DNA from: an uncultured Leucothrix sp.
GTDB lineage: Bacteria > Pseudomonadota > Gammaproteobacteria > Thiotrichales > Thiotrichaceae
DNA length: 9,811 nt
NCBI GenBank assembly: GCA_937923375.1
Contig: CALAJG010000327.1
Span: forward strand, 1 to 9,811
Direction: 5' to 3'
Shown: in pieces, positions 7,015-9,811 of the stretch
Position numbering within the stretch: position 1 is the first letter of the stretch
How the letters are laid out: every line of letters starts with the position of its first letter
The notes under the pieces: model-generated
Seen by the model: the letters and a program-made list of their open reading frames with translations, nothing else
Database searches by the model: none
What the model was told of the DNA's origin: nothing
Position numbers and translations under genes: made by a program

Positions 7015-7054
7015 AAAAAAAAGGCCCTCAACCAAAGTTAAGGGCCTAATTTTT
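7015..7054 (-). terminator. Strong intrinsic terminator of the repeat-protein gene
   Basis: AGGCCCT (7022-7028) pairs with AGGGCCT (7041-7047), and AAC/GTT (7030-7032 with 7037-7039) extends the stem across a single mismatch to a 4 nt loop. On the minus strand the stem is followed by eight T residues (7022-7015). It starts about 31 nt after the stop at 7079. TTTTT at 7050-7054 means it could also work on the plus strand. Confidence 0.9.
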
Positions 7055-7078
7055 CTCTAGAGTATCAGAGAGTTTTAC

Positions 7079-7354
7079 TTACGGAATGTTCACCGTAATT
7101 ATGCTGCTATCTGTTCCACCTTGACCGTCAGAAACGGTAATGTAAATGGTGTCAGTGCCACCTGAAGAGACTTGAGTATAGTCAGGTGTGTACTGTAAAA
7201 CAGTGCCGCTGAAGGTGATGCCTCCACCCAATGCGTCAGCTACGGCAACGTAGACATTGTCACCATCTGCATCGGATAAATAACTGGCGATATCCATTGT
7301 AGTGGTACCTGAAGCGTTAGCTGTTACCGGTGGTATTGGGGCGACTACAGGATC
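7079..7354 (-). other. Divergent C-terminal domain of the repeat protein
   Basis: The last 91 residues keep only the skeleton of the repeat: DPVVAPIPPVTANASGTTT, an SDADGD acidic turn, a shortened core ending LQYTPDY, and SDGQGGTDSSIITVNIP. The NPSNGSV and FxGxDxF signatures are lost, as expected for a capping domain. Domains of this kind resemble cadherin-like caps, and it may carry the export signal, but no known sorting motif is visible. Confidence 0.6.
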
Positions 7355-9811
7355 ATTGTTGTCATTTTTAACATCAACGGTCACCATCTCACTGACAAGA
7401 TTTCCATTGCCATCTGAGACCTCATAGTAGAAGGTATCAACGCCAACAAAACCATTGTTTGCTTCGTAAACGACATCGTTACCAGAAATATACACTGTGC
7501 CGTTACTTGGACCAGTATGAGTCCGGGTAATAGTCAAAGTGTCTCCATCCGGATCAGAGTCGTCAGCTAACACACGAATTGTTACAGGGAAGTAACCCTG
7601 AATCGCTGCATAGTTAGGACTCAGTACGGGTGGTTGGTTAGGTGCTCCAACCGTTACAGTCACTGTTGCAGTATCCGTGTCACCTTCAGCATCACAAGCG
7701 TTGTAGACGAATGAGTCTGTACCAGTGAAGCCAGAGTTAGGCGTGTATATCACATGCTGGCCAGTTGAAGAGATACTCACAAACCCATTGCTTGGGTTCG
7801 AAGCTATGCTCGTTACACAGGTAGAGCCGCCATCTGGATTCATATCGTTGCCTGCAACGTTAATTGTCACAGGAGATTGATACCCAGTGCTGGCAGAATC
7901 ATCCACGGCGTTCAGGCCTTGGCTGGCGGCAACAACAGTGACTGTCGCATTGGCTGTTCCGGTATTGCCGTTACCATCGCTTACTGTGTAGGTATATGTA
8001 TCGGTGCCCACATAACCAGAGTTTGGTGTGTAAATTACCGCATTCCCCGAAATAGTGACTGTTCCATTCGTAGGGTTAGTTGTTGAGATTATGGTTAATG
8101 TATCACCATCCGGGTCAGTATCATTGTTAACAAGAGCCATTGTAGTCGGTGTATCGACTTGTGTCGTAGTCGCATTGTCTCTCATGATTGGTGGTTGATT
8201 GGCAGGGCCAGATACAGTAACAGTCGCTGTTGCTGTGTCTGTATTACCGTTACCGTCACTTACCGTGTAAGTATAGCTGTCCACACCTACGTAGCCTGTA
8301 CTTGGTGTGTAAACAACGTTATTTCCGGCAATACTCACTGACCCATTGGATGGGTTAGTTGTGCTCGTCACCATCAAAGTATCACCCTCAGGATCAGTGT
8401 CATTATTAGTGACATCCATAGTAATAGCGGTATCTAGTGGTGTTGTAACGTTGTCGTCAGTTGCATTAGGTGCCTGATTGGCAGCACCTACTGTTACCGT
8501 AACGGTTGCCGTATCTGTCAAGCCATCAGCGTCACAAGCGGTGTAGACAAATGAGTCTGTGCCGGTGAATCCATTGGCAGGTGTATAGATGATATCAGTG
8601 CCGTTAGTGGAAATAGATACCGATCCATTGCTTGGGTTAGAAACAATGTTGCTTACACATGTCGTAGTTCCATCCGGATCGCTGTCGTTACCTGCAACAT
8701 TAATCGTTACCGGTGTTTGGTAAGGCGTGTTTGCCATGTCGTCAACGGCAATAGGAGCTTTGTTAACGGCTGTGACAGTGACTACTACGGATGCTGTAAC
8801 ATTGTTTCCGTTGCCGTCAGTAATGGTGTAATCGAATATGTCAGTACCCGTGAAACCATTCGCTGGCGTGTAAACGATGTTGCCACCAGATATAGCTGCT
8901 GTTCCATTGAGTGGATTTGTCGTACTCACCAAAGTCAATGTATCGCCATCAGGATCTGAGTCATTGCCAAGTACACTGATTGTAACCGGTGTATCCTCAG
9001 GCGTTGTGTCCATATCATCCGTCGCTGCCGGAGGCATATTAACGGCTGTAATCATTACGGTAACCGTAGCAGTTACATTGTTGCCTTGACCATCTGTAAT
9101 GGTGTAATCAAATGTATCCTGACCTGTATAACCATTGTCCGGTGTGTAAACGATGGTGCCGTTAACGATGTTAACCGATCCGTTAGATGGGTTGGTTGTA
9201 CTCACGATGCTTAGGCTGTCGCCATCAGGATCGCTATCATTGTCTAGCACTGGAATAGTTACAGCCGTATCTTCAGGCGTAGTGCGAGAATCATCGACTG
9301 CTGTCGGTGCCATATTCACATCAGTAATAGTCACGGTAACTGTTGCAGTTACGTTATTGCCCTGACCGTCAGTAATGGTGTAGTCAAATGTGTCCTGACC
9401 TGAATAACCATTGTCTGGTGTGTAAACGATCGTGCCGCTAACGACGCTAACTGATCCATTGGATGGATTCGTTGCACTCACGATACTTAGGGTATCGCCG
9501 TCTGCATCACTATCATTGCCTAATACCGGAATAGTTACCGGAGTGTTTTCAGGCGTAGTACGAGAATCATCGACTGCGACAGGCGCTACATTCACATCAG
9601 TAATGGTGACAGTAACTGTTGCAGTTACGTTGTTGCCCTGACCATCAGTAATGGTGTAGTCAAATGTGTCCTGACCAGAATAACCATTATCTGGAGTGTA
9701 AACGATCGTGCCGTTAACGACGCTAACCGATCCATTAGATGGGTTTGTTGCACTCACGATGCTTAAGGTGTCTCCATCCTGATCGCTATCATTGCTCAAG
9801 ACAGAAATAGT
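7079..9811 (-). CDS. Large tandem-95 repeat / cadherin-like surface protein, C-terminal part (5' end outside window)
   Basis: The frame is open to the window edge, and residues before the TTG at 9799 (TISVLS) fit the repeat, so the gene continues outside; 910 residues are visible. The sequence is an array of Ig-like/cadherin-like beta domains. Each has a VDD..TTPEDTPVTI opening, an acidic NDSDPDGDTL turn likely to bind calcium, a NPSNGSV strand, an IVYTPDNGY/FxGxDxFxYT core and an SDGxGN/TDGxGN turn, ending TATVTVT. Nine such units (the first partial) precede a divergent last domain of 91 residues. Proteins of this class are giant adhesins or matrix proteins, often exported by type I secretion. 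There is no LPXTG motif, membrane anchor, OmpA-like domain, nonapeptide RTX array or PEP-CTERM here; the chain ends SSIITVNIP after the last domain. The secretion route therefore cannot be read from this end. The composition is rich in Thr, Asp, Asn, Val and Gly, and has only four Cys. The terminator at 7015-7054 ends the transcript. Confidence 0.93.
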   Translation of the reverse strand, partial: TISVLSNDSDQDGDTLSIVSATNPSNGSVSVVNGTIVYTPDNGYSGQDTFDYTITDGQGNNVTATVTVTITDVNVAPVAVDDSRTTPENTPVTIPVLGNDSDADGDTLSIVSATNPSNGSVSVVSGTIVYTPDNGYSGQDTFDYTITDGQGNNVTATVTVTITDVNMAPTAVDDSRTTPEDTAVTIPVLDNDSDPDGDSLSIVSTTNPSNGSVNIVNGTIVYTPDNGYTGQDTFDYTITDGQGNNVTATVTVMITAVNMPPAATDDMDTTPEDTPVTISVLGNDSDPDGDTLTLVSTTNPLNGTAAISGGNIVYTPANGFTGTDIFDYTITDGNGNNVTASVVVTVTAVNKAPIAVDDMANTPYQTPVTINVAGNDSDPDGTTTCVSNIVSNPSNGSVSISTNGTDIIYTPANGFTGTDSFVYTACDADGLTDTATVTVTVGAANQAPNATDDNVTTPLDTAITMDVTNNDTDPEGDTLMVTSTTNPSNGSVSIAGNNVVYTPSTGYVGVDSYTYTVSDGNGNTDTATATVTVSGPANQPPIMRDNATTTQVDTPTTMALVNNDTDPDGDTLTIISTTNPTNGTVTISGNAVIYTPNSGYVGTDTYTYTVSDGNGNTGTANATVTVVAASQGLNAVDDSASTGYQSPVTINVAGNDMNPDGGSTCVTSIASNPSNGFVSISSTGQHVIYTPNSGFTGTDSFVYNACDAEGDTDTATVTVTVGAPNQPPVLSPNYAAIQGYFPVTIRVLADDSDPDGDTLTITRTHTGPSNGTVYISGNDVVYEANNGFVGVDTFYYEVSDGNGNLVSEMVTVDVKNDNNDPVVAPIPPVTANASGTTTMDIASYLSDADGDNVYVAVADALGGGITFSGTVLQYTPDYTQVSSGGTDTIYITVSDGQGGTDSSIITVNIP
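7634..7918 (-). other. Cysteine-bearing repeat domain (second copy, 95 residues)
   Basis: This unit has the same subtype features as the unit at 8474-8758: GSTCVTS and ACDAEG, two Cys again 41 residues apart, GYQSPVTINVAGND opening and FTGTDSFVY core. The two copies lie exactly 280 residues (three domains) apart and resemble each other more than their neighbours, which implies duplication of a three-domain block. Confidence 0.75.
8474..8758 (-). other. Cysteine-bearing repeat domain (first copy, 95 residues)
   Basis: Within the array this unit replaces the usual GDTL strand with GTTTCVSN and the usual ITDG turn with ACDADG, placing two Cys 41 residues apart. They sit on strands that could face each other, so an intradomain disulfide is likely in an exported protein. 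The unit is 3 residues longer than the 92-residue norm. Confidence 0.75.

Larger units (their letters stand above)
7355..9811 (-). repeat. Tandem domain-coding repeats, nine units of 276-285 bp
   Basis: Unit boundaries, taken at the residues before VDD, are: 9811-9587 (partial), 9586-9311, 9310-9035, 9034-8759, 8758-8474, 8473-8195, 8194-7919, 7918-7634 and 7633-7355. Lengths are 92, 92, 92, 95, 93, 92, 95 and 93 residues for the complete units. The outermost units are nearly identical in DNA: a 32 bp exact match lies at 9369-9400 and 9645-9676, exactly 276 bp apart. Units closer to the C terminus differ much more. All indels between units are whole codons, so the frame is kept. Confidence 0.93.

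Noticed and set aside
9153..9641. Regularly spaced plus-strand open frames of 69-80 codons across the repeat array
   Set aside because: They recur with the repeat period and are the antisense shadow of the minus-strand repeat coding sequence; no ribosome binding sites or sensible protein features.
9797..9799. TTG as the start codon of the repeat protein
   Set aside because: The upstream in-frame residues to the window edge match the repeat consensus, so the gene simply continues outside the window.

Overview
The window reads as ordinary chromosome from a gammaproteobacterium, probably marine or environmental. ParE is collinear with the enterobacterial protein from end to end. DarP (YjgA/DUF615) is essentially proteobacterial, and the NfeD-like/QmcA pair has the same layout as E. 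coli ybbJ/qmcA. I see no tRNA, rRNA, CRISPR array, insertion sequence or phage gene.

Left part (1-2353, plus strand): a tight operon of four genes. It starts with the C-terminal 285 residues of an unrecognised protein that runs in from outside the window. A 61-residue acidic protein follows (8 bp overlap), then an NfeD-like membrane protein (4 bp ATGA overlap), then the SPFH/stomatin protein QmcA (7 bp gap, ribosome binding site overlapping the previous stop). The overlaps imply translational coupling and tie the two unknown proteins to the NfeD/SPFH membrane module.

Middle part (2356-6944, minus strand): darP converges on qmcA with only 2 bp between the stop codons. Next is a gene for a secreted protein of about 558 residues. 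It has a clear signal peptide, six cysteines, and an Asn-Glu plus downstream Glu arrangement resembling clan GH-A glycoside hydrolases; it has its own intrinsic terminator. Then comes parE, the topoisomerase IV B subunit, with a plausible sigma70 promoter just upstream.

Right part (7079-9811, minus strand): the last 910 residues of a very large secreted or surface repeat protein of the 'tandem-95 repeat' / cadherin-like, Ig-like type. It ends in a strong terminator just before the parE promoter. Nine consecutive units of 92-95 residues are visible (the first one partial), followed by a diverged terminal domain of 91 residues. Units nearest the window edge are almost identical in DNA and diverge toward the C terminus. 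Two units exactly three apart carry a cysteine pair, suggesting an older three-domain super-repeat.

Nothing here is clearly a new defence or mobile system. The items most worth follow-up are the coupled unknown genes before nfeD/qmcA, the putative glycoside hydrolase, and the architecture of the repeat protein.
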